A stretch of DNA of 64,000 bases. It comes from Kocuria marina (GTDB lineage Bacteria; Actinomycetota; Actinomycetes; Actinomycetales; Micrococcaceae). Under the pieces are notes generated by a model that saw only the letters and a list, made by a program, of their open reading frames with translations, searched no databases and was not told where the DNA came from. Position numbers and translations under genes: made by a program. Numbering within the stretch: the stretch's first letter is position 1; each line of letters begins with the position of its first letter. The stretch is taken from positions 186,001-250,000 of the forward strand of contig NZ_JROM01000021.1 of NCBI RefSeq assembly GCF_000786655.1. Reading direction: 5' to 3'. Of this stretch, positions 24,948-33,726 are shown piece after piece.

Positions 24948-25652
24948 GTGGGACGCACACCGACAGACCTGGCCCAGGCCCTGCAGACCGTGGCCGAGCG
25001 CCCCACCCCCGCTCTGATCTGGCGCGACGGCGCCGAACGGGTCGAGCTGTCCGGGCGGGTCCTCGTGAACTGGGTCGAGAAGGCCGCGGGGCTGCTCGTG
25101 GACGAACTCGACGTCAGCGCCTCCGACGTCCTCACGGTCTCCCCCGTGCCCCACTGGCGCCTCACGGTGCTCACGTTCGCGGCGTTACGCGCGGGTGCGC
25201 GCGTGGACTTCACGCGTCACCCCGAACCGGATTCGGTGGTCCACGCGTACCCCGAGTCCCACCCGGACGACGACGCCGCGGCGCAGACCCTGCTGGTCGT
25301 CGCCGAACCCGCGCTGGCCTTCGAGTGCTCCGGTCCCCTGCCCGAGGGCGCGGTGGACTTCTGCGACGAGGTCCGGGCGCAACCGGACGTGTACGGGGGT
25401 TTCGAGAACCCGGAACCGGGCAGTGCGGCCCTACCGTCCGGGCTGACCCACGCGGACGTGCTGCCGCGGGCGCTGGAACGCGCCGGGACCGACCAGGGCA
25501 CCGTGTACCTGCCGCTCACCGAGGGGTGGACCGAGGACGCGTCCCTGCGGACCCTGGGGATCATCACCGCCGGCGGGGCGGTGCTGTTGACCGCGCGTTC
25601 CGAGGACGCCACGGACGACGTCCTGGACCAGGAGCGCGCGACCCGCGGCTGA
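24948..25652 (+). CDS. TIGR03089 family protein
   Basis: 234 residues. It matches the actinobacterial TIGR03089 family, thought to be a shortened relative of AMP-dependent acyl-CoA synthetases: the N-terminus TPALIWRDGAERVELSGRVL parallels the start of such enzymes, but the ATP/AMP-binding motifs and C-terminal domain are absent. Function unknown. The GTG at 24948 is fixed by AAGGAG 7 bases upstream. Its stop codon abuts the gtrA stop codon with no gap (convergent). Typical neighbours (LCP, purE/K, gtrA) are close by. Confidence 0.85.
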   Translation: MGRTPTDLAQALQTVAERPTPALIWRDGAERVELSGRVLVNWVEKAAGLLVDELDVSASDVLTVSPVPHWRLTVLTFAALRAGARVDFTRHPEPDSVVHAYPESHPDDDAAAQTLLVVAEPALAFECSGPLPEGAVDFCDEVRAQPDVYGGFENPEPGSAALPSGLTHADVLPRALERAGTDQGTVYLPLTEGWTEDASLRTLGIITAGGAVLLTARSEDATDDVLDQERATRG

Positions 25653-26285
25653 TCAGGACGCGCGGCGCACGTCCTCCTCGGGCACGGTGTCCGCCACCGT
25701 GTCCTCGGGCCGCGGTGCCGGGTTCCCATGGTGGGATGCCGGGTCCTCGTGCCGGGGCGCCTTGTCCTCGCGCTGCGGGATCACGGGGATCTGCCCGGTG
25801 ATGAACGCGAGTTCCTGGTCCGGGCTGTCCGCGAAGTCGGGGTCCTGGTCCAGCTTGGTGCTGAACACCCAGAAGCGGTAGGCGAAGTACCGGAAGATCG
25901 TGCCCAGGATGGTGCCGATGATCGTGCCGGAGATGAAGGACGCGGTCGCGGAGGTCAGACCCAGGACGTAGTAGCTGACCCCGAGGCACCCGAGTTCGAT
26001 CCCCATGCCGATGCCGTTGGCCACCAGGAACTGCACGAGTTCCTTGCGCTTGTCCTCCTGGCGCTTGTCCCGGAAGGTCCACAACCGGTTGGCGATCCAC
26101 GAGAAGATGATGGCCACGACCGTGGCGACCACCTTGGCCTTGATGTGGCTCTCCGCGAAGTACTCCGTGTGCATGAGCACCCAGACCAGGCCCGCATTGA
26201 TCCCGAACGCGGCCGCTCCCACCACCCCGAACTTCGCGAGTTCTTTGACGAACAGATTCCACAGCGCGTGTGCGCGATCAATCAT
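25653..26285 (-). CDS. GtrA family membrane protein
   Basis: About 210 residues, with four membrane helices between residues 12 and 145 and the GtrA signature FGVVGAAAFGINAGLVWVL and FSWIANRLWTFRDKR. GtrA proteins help flip polyprenyl-phosphate sugars across the membrane or accompany glycosyltransferases. The 60-residue C-terminal tail is charged and Pro/His-rich. ATG 26285 is preferred; TTG 26294 would add three residues, and neither has a good ribosome site. With pmt, LCP and FemX nearby, a cell-envelope glycan role fits. It is divergent from purKE. Confidence 0.85.
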   Translation of the reverse strand: MIDRAHALWNLFVKELAKFGVVGAAAFGINAGLVWVLMHTEYFAESHIKAKVVATVVAIIFSWIANRLWTFRDKRQEDKRKELVQFLVANGIGMGIELGCLGVSYYVLGLTSATASFISGTIIGTILGTIFRYFAYRFWVFSTKLDQDPDFADSPDQELAFITGQIPVIPQREDKAPRHEDPASHHGNPAPRPEDTVADTVPEEDVRRAS

Positions 26286-26463
26286 TTTGTTCAAGATTCG
26301 ATCTCAATCTGACGCTCGGGGAAGAGGGATGGGTGGCCGCACCGGCGTGGCCCGCCGCCGATCCGCGACCCGCCACGACACGGATGATGTGGCGTCCGCA
26401 GGATGATTGAGTGCATCGTACTCCGAAATGGCTGAACGTCCGCTGTGGCGCTAGCCTGAAACC

Positions 26464-28254
26464 GTGAATTCTCCCATTACCGGTCCTGTCATTGGTGTGG
26501 TGGGCGGCGGGCAATTGGCCCGCATGATGGCCCCCGCCGCCGTCGCTCTCGGCGTGGAACTGCGCGTGTTGGCCGAGGGCCCGGAGGTCAGTGCCGTGGC
26601 CGCGGTGCGCACGGCACCCACGGGTGACTACACGGACCTCGCGACCCTGCAGCGTTTCGCCGCGGACGTGGACGTGCTCACGTTCGACCACGAACACGTT
26701 CCCACCGACCACTTGCGAGCGCTCGAGGCGCAGGGTGTGGCGGTGCGCCCGGGGCCGTCCGCCCTGGTGCACGCGCAGGACAAGCTCGTGATGCGCCGCG
26801 CCGTCGCCGAGCTGGGCCTGCCCAATCCGCAGTGGCAGGAAGTCCATTCATCGCAGGAACTCGTGGCGTTCGGCGAGCGCGTGGGTTGGCCCGTGATCCT
26901 CAAGACGCCGCGCGGCGGGTACGACGGCAAGGGCGTGCTCAAGGTGGACGGCCCGCACGACGCCGGCAGCGGCACCGCCGCCGAGTGGTTCGACCGCGCG
27001 AACGGCCAGGACGACGGCGCCGGGTTGCTCGCCGAGGAAGCGGTCGCGTTCTCGCGGGAACTGTCCGCAATGGTCGCGCGCCGGCCCTCGGGGCAGACCG
27101 TGGCGTGGCCCGTGGTGGAGTCCATCCAGGTGGCCGGGGTGTGCGACGAGGTCATCGCCCCCGCCCCCGGCCTGGATCCCGCGGTGGCCCGCGCCGCGCA
27201 GGCCGCCGCGGTCCGACTGGCCGAGGAACTGGGCGTGACCGGGGTGATGGCCGTGGAGCTGTTCGAGACCCCCGGGACGGACGCGGGTTTCGCGGTCAAC
27301 GAGCTCGCCATGCGCCCGCACAACTCGGGTCACTGGAGCATGGACGGATCCGTCACGGGACAGTTCGAGCAGCACCTGCGCGCCGTGCTGGACTGGCCAC
27401 TGGGCGCCACGGACGTCGTGGCCGGGGCGGCCGTGATGAAGAACTACCTGGGCGGGGACAACCAGGACCTCTTCGCCGCGTACCCCCAGGCACTGAGCGC
27501 GGAACCGCGCGCCAAGATCCACAACTACGGCAAGTCCGTGCGCCCGGGGCGCAAGATCGGCCACGTCAACGTGGTGGGCGGCGCCCACGAGATCCAGCGG
27601 TTGCGGGAGATCGCGACCCACGCGGCGAGCATCCTGCGCGACGGCGAGGACCGCGGCGTGCGCCCCACCGACGTCACCGATGCTCCCGAGCAGCAGCCGT
27701 GGGGTGCCGTCCCGTCCGGTCAGAGCGAGCCCCCGCAGGTGGGTCTCGTGATGGGATCGGACTCGGACTGGGTCACCATGCGCGCCGCGGCCGAGGCCCT
27801 CGAGGAACTCGGTGTCCCGTACGAGGCGGACGTGGTCTCCGCGCACCGGATGCCCACCGAGATGCTCGAGTACGGCCGCACCGCCCACGAGCGCGGGCTG
27901 CGGGTCATCATCGCCGGGGCCGGCGGTGCCGCCCACCTGCCGGGCATGCTCGCGTCCGTGACACCGCTTCCCGTGATCGGGGTGCCCGTGGCGTTGAAGA
28001 CCCTGGACGGGATGGATTCCCTGTTGTCCATCGTGCAGATGCCCGCGGGGGTTCCCGTGGCCACCGTGTCGATCAACGGCGCACGCAATGCCGGTCTGCT
28101 GGCCGCCCGGGTGCTGGGATCGGCGCCGGGCGCGTCCGGTCAGGACCTGCGGGGGCGGCTGCGGGACTTCGCCCAGGAGCTCTCGGAGGCGGCGCATCGT
28201 AAGGGTTCCGCGCTGCGCGACGCCGTGAGCCGCGGAACCGCCTCCCAGGACTGA
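26464..28254 (+). CDS. purKE: Fused PurK-PurE (N5-carboxyaminoimidazole ribonucleotide synthase plus mutase)
   Basis: 596 residues in one frame. Residues 1 to about 400 are PurK (ATP-grasp): [44 protein letters not shown]. After a short linker, residues ~420-596 are Pur[36 protein letters not shown]. Together they convert AIR to CAIR via N5-CAIR in purine synthesis. The two are usually separate adjacent genes in actinobacteria; the PurK-first fusion is the order seen in fungal ADE2. The GTG at 26464 follows TAGCCT by 6 nt (leaderless). No stop or frameshift lies between the domains. Confidence 0.93.
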   Translation: MNSPITGPVIGVVGGGQLARMMAPAAVALGVELRVLAEGPEVSAVAAVRTAPTGDYTDLATLQRFAADVDVLTFDHEHVPTDHLRALEAQGVAVRPGPSALVHAQDKLVMRRAVAELGLPNPQWQEVHSSQELVAFGERVGWPVILKTPRGGYDGKGVLKVDGPHDAGSGTAAEWFDRANGQDDGAGLLAEEAVAFSRELSAMVARRPSGQTVAWPVVESIQVAGVCDEVIAPAPGLDPAVARAAQAAAVRLAEELGVTGVMAVELFETPGTDAGFAVNELAMRPHNSGHWSMDGSVTGQFEQHLRAVLDWPLGATDVVAGAAVMKNYLGGDNQDLFAAYPQALSAEPRAKIHNYGKSVRPGRKIGHVNVVGGAHEIQRLREIATHAASILRDGEDRGVRPTDVTDAPEQQPWGAVPSGQSEPPQVGLVMGSDSDWVTMRAAAEALEELGVPYEADVVSAHRMPTEMLEYGRTAHERGLRVIIAGAGGAAHLPGMLASVTPLPVIGVPVALKTLDGMDSLLSIVQMPAGVPVATVSINGARNAGLLAARVLGSAPGASGQDLRGRLRDFAQELSEAAHRKGSALRDAVSRGTASQD

Positions 28255-28304
28255 GCGCCACCCCCTTCGGGGTGCATTGTCGGCCCGGACCCAGGCGGAC
28301 AAGG

Positions 28305-28351
28305 CACAATGATCGGGTCGGGATCCGTTCTCCTCTGGTGGATCCCGACCC
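28305..28351 (+). promoter_or_regulatory. Promoter-proximal 12-bp perfect hairpin upstream of the LCP gene
   Basis: A CACAAT -10-like box (28305-28310) is followed by GGGTCGGGATCC (28315-28326), a 13-nt loop and the exact complement GGATCCCGACCC (28340-28351), ending 15 bases before the LCP ATG. The hairpin would be at the 5' end of the mRNA and close to the ribosome site, or the inverted repeat could be an operator. A shorter CACCCC/GGGGTG hairpin at 28259-28274 may end the purKE transcript. Confidence 0.55.
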
Positions 28352-28366
28352 GGCGGGCCCGCACCC

Positions 28367-30124
28367 ATGGCCCGTCGCAACACCGACTTCCCCTTCAGCA
28401 CGGAGTTGCACGTGAACGGATCCAGCGACCGGCCCGACGACGCCGCCCCCCATCCCACGGCCACCAAGGCCTACGAGAGCGTGGCGTCGGGCTCCCACAC
28501 CGCATCGGACGAGCCGCCCGCGGGCGCCACGGCCGAGCGTCACCCGGACGACGGGCCGCGACGATCGCGGTCCCGCGTGGGGGATCCCCTCAGGAGTCCC
28601 CGGTTCGCTGCACCCGCCACCCGCACCAAGCGGGCCTGGTGGCTGCTGGGTGCCACGCTGCTCGTGCCCGGTTCCGCGCAACTCGTCGCGGGTCGGCGCG
28701 GCCTGGGGCGGATCGCCGTGCGCGTGACCGCCGTGGTGTGGGCGCTCGTGCTCGCCACCCTGTTGTTGTGGGTCGTGTGGCGCAGCGCGCTGATCTGGTC
28801 GCTGACCAACACGGTGACCTCGGCGATGCTCATGTACGGCCTCGTGGCGCTCGCGATCGGGTGGGTGCTGTTGTGGTTCGACACGCTGCGTCTGATCCGA
28901 CCCGGACTGCTCGGGGACGGTATGCGCCGGGCCGTGGTGCTCGTGACCGTTCTGGCGATGCTCGTGACCGGAGGGGGACTCGGCTACGCGGCGCACCTGG
29001 TGTCCGTGGCCCGCAACGCGGTCTCAGACATCTTCGGCGGGGGCATGCCGTTCGCCCCGGCGGACGGGCGCTACAACATCCTGCTCATGGGCGGTGACGC
29101 CGGTGACGACCGCGAGGGCCGCCGCCCGGACTCCATGACGGTGCTCAGCATCGACGCGTCCTCGGGGCAGACGGTCACGATCTCCCTGCCCCGCAACCTG
29201 CAGAACGTCCCGTTCCCGGCCGACTCCCCCATGAACTCGGTCTACCCCGAGGGGTTCAACTGCGGTGACGAGTGCATCATGAACGCGATCTACACGGACG
29301 TGATGCAGAACCACAAGAACCTCTACCCGGACGTCGCGGATCCCGGGGCCCAGGCCACCAAGGAGGCCGCCGAGGGGGTCACGGGTCTGAAGATCCAGGC
29401 ATACGCGTTGATCGACATGGACGGCTTCGCATCCCTCGTGGACGCCCTGGGCGGGATCGACATCAACGTGGGTGGCCGTGTGCCGATCGGCGGCGGCACC
29501 AACTTGGACACGGGGCTGAAGAACCCCATCCTGGGGTGGATCGAGCCCGGGACCCAGCACATGGACGGCTACCACGCCCTGTGGTACGCCCGCTCGCGCG
29601 AGGGCGCCACGGACTACGACCGGCAGGCCCGGCAGCGCTGCGTCCAGGCCGCGATGCTCGCCCAGCTCAACCCGGTCACGGTGGCCACCAAGTTCGACGA
29701 GCTCGCGAGCTCGGGTCAGCAGATCCTCGAGACGGACATCCCGCGCTCCTCGATCGGGTCCATGGTCTCCGTGGCCACCAAGGCGCAGAACCACCCGCTC
29801 GAGGCCTACGCCGCCGGGCCGCCCTACTACGACCAGTCCTTCCCCACCTACCCGGACTACGCGCGGTTCCAGTCCGATCTCGCCCGGGTCCTGGCGAACG
29901 CGAACGGCGACGACGCCCAGGCCGCCGGGGGCGCGAGCGGCGACGCAGCGGCGTCGTCCGCCGACACGCCCGGCACCGCGGGTTCCCAGGGTGCGGCGCG
30001 AGCGGGCGGGGTGTCCGCGCTGGGCGGCGGTGCGGGCGTCGGGACGGCCGTGGTCGTGCCCGCCGCGCTCAAGGTACCGGCGCAGGAGCAGTTGTCGCCG
30101 AACGGGACGTGCTCGGTGCCCTGA
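28367..30124 (+). CDS. LytR-CpsA-Psr (LCP) family cell-wall ligase
   Basis: 585 residues. About 90 disordered cytoplasmic residues, then four membrane helices between ~90 and ~215, then an extracellular LCP domain with YNILLMGGDAG, RRPDSMTVLSID, ISLPRNLQ, DMDGFASLVDALGGIDI and ALWYARSREGATDYDRQARQR. LCP proteins transfer polyprenyl-linked glycopolymers onto peptidoglycan. Four helices instead of the usual one is an extended membrane part. The C-terminal 80 residues are Ala/Gly/Ser-rich. The ATG at 28367 is used; no strong ribosome site is visible, and a perfect hairpin lies just upstream. Confidence 0.9.
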   Translation: MARRNTDFPFSTELHVNGSSDRPDDAAPHPTATKAYESVASGSHTASDEPPAGATAERHPDDGPRRSRSRVGDPLRSPRFAAPATRTKRAWWLLGATLLVPGSAQLVAGRRGLGRIAVRVTAVVWALVLATLLLWVVWRSALIWSLTNTVTSAMLMYGLVALAIGWVLLWFDTLRLIRPGLLGDGMRRAVVLVTVLAMLVTGGGLGYAAHLVSVARNAVSDIFGGGMPFAPADGRYNILLMGGDAGDDREGRRPDSMTVLSIDASSGQTVTISLPRNLQNVPFPADSPMNSVYPEGFNCGDECIMNAIYTDVMQNHKNLYPDVADPGAQATKEAAEGVTGLKIQAYALIDMDGFASLVDALGGIDINVGGRVPIGGGTNLDTGLKNPILGWIEPGTQHMDGYHALWYARSREGATDYDRQARQRCVQAAMLAQLNPVTVATKFDELASSGQQILETDIPRSSIGSMVSVATKAQNHPLEAYAAGPPYYDQSFPTYPDYARFQSDLARVLANANGDDAQAAGGASGDAAASSADTPGTAGSQGAARAGGVSALGGGAGVGTAVVVPAALKVPAQEQLSPNGTCSVP

Positions 30125-30164
30125 CCCGGCGCCCCGGACCCGCGCACTCGGTACAGTTGGGGGC

Positions 30165-31157
30165 GTGGCGAACATCCTGCAGTCCCCCGAATGGGCACGG
30201 TTTCAGCAAAGCATCGGACACCGCGTGATCCAGGCGAACGGGCCGGGCTGGCGGTACCTCGCGACCGTCGAGGGCGGGCGCACCGGACGGTACCTGTACT
30301 GCCCGTACGGCCCCGAAGCGGACTCCCCGCACGCGTTCGACGCCGCTCTGGCGGACCTCACGGCGCAGGCCGAGGCGCACCGGTGCTGGTTCGTGCGCGT
30401 GGAACCCATCAACGGTCATCCCGTGGACGGCCTGGAGACCCCGGAGGCATCGCTCAAGCGACGCGGCATGAAGCTCGCGCCGCGCCAGGTGCAGCCGGGA
30501 CACACCCAGCTGATCGACCTGCGCAAGGACGCCAAGGACCTGCTCAAGGACATGAAGTCCACCAACCGCAACCTCTACCGCAACATCCACAAGAAGGGCG
30601 TGAGCATCGAGCGCTCCGAGGATCCCGCGGACGTGCGGTACCTGCTGACCTTCCTGGACGCGACCGCCAAGCGGCGCAACTTCAACCGGCAGCACGACGA
30701 TTACCTGCAGGCCGTCGCGGAATCGCTCATGCCCGCGGGTGCCGCGAGCCTCTACCTCGCGAAGCTGGACGGCGAGCCGATCGCGGCCTCGCTCGTGTAC
30801 GACTCCGATGACACCCGCACCTACGCGCACGCGGCCACGGACCAGACCCATCGCAAGCTCTCGGCGGGGATCCCGCTCGTGGTGACCATGATCATGGACG
30901 CCAAGGAGAAGGGGCTCACGTGGTTCGACCTCTTCGGCACCGCTCCCGAGGGCGCGGGTCCCGAACACGAGTGGTACGGCTTCACGTCCTTCAAGAAGTC
31001 CTTCGGCGGCGAGCCCGTGTCCTATCCGGGGACGTGGGACCTGCCGGTCTCCCGCGCGGGCTACACCGCCTACGGCGCGGTGCGTGCGGGCCGTGAGACC
31101 CTCGGGGCGGCCCGGGGCAAACTGCGCACCCTGCGCGAGCGTAGGGTGGGCGCATGA
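30165..31157 (+). CDS. FemABX family aminoacyltransferase-like protein
   Basis: 330 residues. GNAT-like double-domain fold of FemX/FemAB proteins, which add amino acids from tRNA to peptidoglycan precursors. Visible features: the opening QSPEWARFQQSIGH, the basic KSTNRNLYRNIHKKG helix, and the C-terminal GLTWFDLFGTAPEG and FKKSFGGEPVSYPGTWDL motifs. The GTG at 30165 follows TACAGT by 7 nt (leaderless). Its stop overlaps the SDR ATG by 4 bases, so the pair is coupled. It is likely cytoplasmic, membrane-associated, and builds the interpeptide bridge. Confidence 0.9.
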   Translation: MANILQSPEWARFQQSIGHRVIQANGPGWRYLATVEGGRTGRYLYCPYGPEADSPHAFDAALADLTAQAEAHRCWFVRVEPINGHPVDGLETPEASLKRRGMKLAPRQVQPGHTQLIDLRKDAKDLLKDMKSTNRNLYRNIHKKGVSIERSEDPADVRYLLTFLDATAKRRNFNRQHDDYLQAVAESLMPAGAASLYLAKLDGEPIAASLVYDSDDTRTYAHAATDQTHRKLSAGIPLVVTMIMDAKEKGLTWFDLFGTAPEGAGPEHEWYGFTSFKKSFGGEPVSYPGTWDLPVSRAGYTAYGAVRAGRETLGAARGKLRTLRERRVGA

Positions 31158-31909
31158 CTCACACAGCCCTGATCACGGGTGCCACCGGTGGCATCGGACG
31201 TTCCTTCACCCACGCCCTGCACGAGCGCGGCTACGGCCTGATCCTCACGGGCCGCAGCACCGAGAAGCTCACGGAACTGTCCCAGACCGTCACGGGCGGC
31301 ACCGCGCAGATCGTGGTCGCGGACCTCGGGACCACCGAGGGGATCGACACCCTCGTGCACGTGCTGGAACGCAACCCCGTGGACCTGCTGATCAACAACG
31401 CGGGCTTCGGCAGTCACGGTGAGTTCGCCCACCTGGACCTGGACCACGAGATCGAGGAGCTCACGGTCAACGTCCGGGCCCTCATGACGCTGACCCACAC
31501 CGCCCTGGGTGCCATGACCGCCGCGGGGCACGGCGCGATCGTGAACATCGCGTCCGTGGCGAGCTTCCAGCCCCTGCCGTCCATGGCCACGTACAGCGCG
31601 TCCAAGGCTTTCGTGGACCGGTTCAGCCTCGCCGTGGGTGTGGAGGCCCGCAAGCACGGCGTCCACGTGTTGAGCGTGAACCCCGGTCCCGTGGACACCC
31701 AGTTCTTCACGGTCGCCAATGCGCAGGCCATCGAGCTGGGGCGCTCCGCGAATCCTGACGACCTCGTGGCCGCCACGCTCATGGCACTCGACAAGAAGCG
31801 TTCCCGACTCGTGTTCCCGCGGGCCTACTACCTCATGGACGCGCTCACGGGTGTGCTGCCGCGGTCGCTCGTCGCGCGTGCCGCGAACGTGGTCTCGGGC
31901 CGGAAGTAG
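31154..31909 (+). CDS. Short-chain dehydrogenase/reductase (SDR)
   Basis: 251 residues. Classical SDR: TGATGGIG cofactor loop near residues 8-15, NNAGFG near 84-89, catalytic Ser in NIASVAS and YSASK (Tyr and Lys). Substrate unknown. It is coupled to femX through an ATGA overlap; a TAGGGT box 6 nt before its ATG could also give an internal leaderless transcript. The C-terminal RAYYLMDALTGVLPRS resembles SDRs with a membrane-binding tail. It is convergent with the Fem-like gene; a hairpin lies between. Confidence 0.9.
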   Translation: MTHTALITGATGGIGRSFTHALHERGYGLILTGRSTEKLTELSQTVTGGTAQIVVADLGTTEGIDTLVHVLERNPVDLLINNAGFGSHGEFAHLDLDHEIEELTVNVRALMTLTHTALGAMTAAGHGAIVNIASVASFQPLPSMATYSASKAFVDRFSLAVGVEARKHGVHVLSVNPGPVDTQFFTVANAQAIELGRSANPDDLVAATLMALDKKRSRLVFPRAYYLMDALTGVLPRSLVARAANVVSGRK

Positions 31910-31953
31910 TCCCGCCCCGGGCGGGCAACGATCGTCCCGACCGCGCCACGCGA

Positions 31954-31986
31954 CGAGGCATGCCCCTCCATGCACCGCATGCCTCG
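31954..31986. terminator. Hairpin between convergent SDR and Fem-like genes
   Basis: CGAGGCATGC pairs perfectly with GCATGCCTCG around a 13-nt loop. It lies between two convergent stop codons and so may serve both strands. A smaller CCCGCC/GGCGGG stem precedes it at 31911-31925. Confidence 0.65.
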
Positions 31987-32040
31987 GCTCGTAGGCGTCG
32001 TCCGCGCCGTCGACAGCGTGCGCCGCGGGTCACGACCCGT

Positions 32041-33612
32041 TCACCAACGGGCGGCATCGCGGACGGCTGCCCGGCCCTCCTCCACGGCGCGACGCACCAG
32101 CCCCGCCGCGGCGCTCTGCCGCCACGAATCGACCCGTGTGTTCCGGTCCGTGGCCGGGGCGCCGGTGGTCGGGGTCCCGGCGGATGGAGTCCCGCTGGAC
32201 GGGGTGGCGTCGGACGGCGCGGTCCGCTTGCGGCGTGCCAACGGACCCGGAAGCAGGCCGGCGATCCTCCCGCCGCGTGATGCATGTGCTGAGCGAGCCG
32301 CGTCGGACTCAGGCTGTGCGCCACCCGGGGCCGCGTCCGCGGAGCGCACCAGATCCGGGTCGGCGTCCACCCCGGGGGTCGCCCGGGACGGCGGAGCGGC
32401 GTCGTACCCGTCGGTCCGTGCGGTGGGCCGGTCATCGGAGAACCCGAACCCGGACGACGTGCTCCGGGGAGCTGCGGCCTCGGGGGTCGCGGTCTCGAGG
32501 CTGGCCGCCTCGGAGGCCGCGCTGCGGGACCGTGTCGGCTCGGGTGCCGCGGGCGACGTCGCCCGGGCCGGGGCGGCGGCGTCGTCGCGGACCGCGGGCT
32601 GCTCCGGTAAGAGGTCGTCGGGGGCCGTGTCCTTCGGGCGCCTGCCCAGGAAGCGGCGCCTGGTCTTTTCCACGCGGCCGGCCACCTGGAACTCGCCGAG
32701 CAGCGGGTACTCCCACGTGCCGGGGGCCTCGTGCTCCTCGGTCGCGAGCTCGCGCAGCACCATGGGTTGTGAGGGCCGGTCGGGGTCCCCCGCGAGCACC
32801 TTGTGCACCTGGCGCTGCTGCAGTTGGACCAGGCCCGTGAGCAGGAGGGCGTCGTCCACGCCCAGCTGGCGGGCGCGATCGGTGAAGCCCAGCCGGTAGA
32901 TCATGGCGGATTCCCCGGTGTGCACGAACCACAGGTACCCCAGGGCGGTCTCCGTCCCGTGCTCGAGGTGTTCGGTGGCCACGAGGAACACGGAGTTCTC
33001 CCCCACGGCGCGTAACAGTTCGCGGATGTACTCGCTGCGCAGGCCCACGTTGGACAGGTCGCGGTCCGAGGCGTGCACCCGGCGCACCCGCACCCCGGAA
33101 TCGCGCAGCCCGGCGCGGCAACGCTGGAGGGTGTCGTCCGACAACCTCTTGGACAGCTCACCCTCGGTCTCGCCCAGTCGCACGACGAGGTGACGAGGTC
33201 CGGCCTCCCCCTTGCGGGGCTTGTCCGCGCGGCGGTAGCCCGCGCCGGTGAGCAGCTCGGTGAGTTCGGGGGTGGCGTCGGTGTCCGGGCTCACCCGTAA
33301 CACGGCGGCCTCGTGTGCCGTGCGGGCGTGGTCCTGCAACGCGGCCAGGACCTCCGTGAGGTGACGCGGATCCTTGACGTGCAGGGACCGGGCGTCCACG
33401 ACCGTGTGCAGGTCCTCCCGCAGGATCACCAACTGGCTGTAGCCCACGGTCTGCTGACCCCGGTCCACGGCCACGCGTTCGACCCTGGCGTCCTGGGCGG
33501 TCAGGGCCTCGGCGTCACCGATGCCCCACAGCAGTTCGGGGTGTCCGCCCGTGACACGGACCCGGGCGTCCCAGGTCTTCCGATTTCCGCAGGGGGTCAC
33601 GCTCAGCGCCAC
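32041..33612 (-). CDS. Fem/GNAT-like protein with long disordered C-terminal tail
   Basis: 523 residues. Residues 1 to about 330 look like a divergent double-GNAT fold related to FemAB proteins (LGETEGELSKRLSDDTLQRC, then ALGYLWFVHTGESAMIYRLG and LLTGLVQLQQRQVHKVLAG). The last ~180 residues are Ala/Ser/Thr/Pro-rich with no secondary structure expected. GTG 33612 is chosen because GGAGAGG lies 8 bases before it. It faces the femX-SDR pair, so a related role in envelope precursor modification is plausible but not shown. Family call is tentative. Confidence 0.7.
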   Translation of the reverse strand: MALSVTPCGNRKTWDARVRVTGGHPELLWGIGDAEALTAQDARVERVAVDRGQQTVGYSQLVILREDLHTVVDARSLHVKDPRHLTEVLAALQDHARTAHEAAVLRVSPDTDATPELTELLTGAGYRRADKPRKGEAGPRHLVVRLGETEGELSKRLSDDTLQRCRAGLRDSGVRVRRVHASDRDLSNVGLRSEYIRELLRAVGENSVFLVATEHLEHGTETALGYLWFVHTGESAMIYRLGFTDRARQLGVDDALLLTGLVQLQQRQVHKVLAGDPDRPSQPMVLRELATEEHEAPGTWEYPLLGEFQVAGRVEKTRRRFLGRRPKDTAPDDLLPEQPAVRDDAAAPARATSPAAPEPTRSRSAASEAASLETATPEAAAPRSTSSGFGFSDDRPTARTDGYDAAPPSRATPGVDADPDLVRSADAAPGGAQPESDAARSAHASRGGRIAGLLPGPLARRKRTAPSDATPSSGTPSAGTPTTGAPATDRNTRVDSWRQSAAAGLVRRAVEEGRAAVRDAARW

Positions 33613-33663
33613 GGGGTTTCCTCTCCTCAAGCCCACAACGCGTTCCAGCATAGCCGGGCACAT

Positions 33664-33707
33664 ACCGCGCGCGTGCCCTCCCCGACCGGGGTGAACACGC
33701 GCGCGGT
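33664..33707 (-). terminator. Terminator hairpin of glpX
   Basis: ACCGCGCGCGTG pairs perfectly with CACGCGCGCGGT (12 bp). The loop itself contains a CCCCG/CGGGG stem. It lies 20 bases after the glpX stop on the minus strand and before the Fem-like gene on the same strand. Confidence 0.75.
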
Positions 33708-33726
33708 GTGTAGAGAGTGTCGGGGA

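Noticed and set aside
31142-31153. TAGGGT box before the SDR start as a separate leaderless promoter
   Set aside because: It lies inside the femX 3' coding region, and the 4-base overlap already explains SDR expression; kept only as a possible secondary start.
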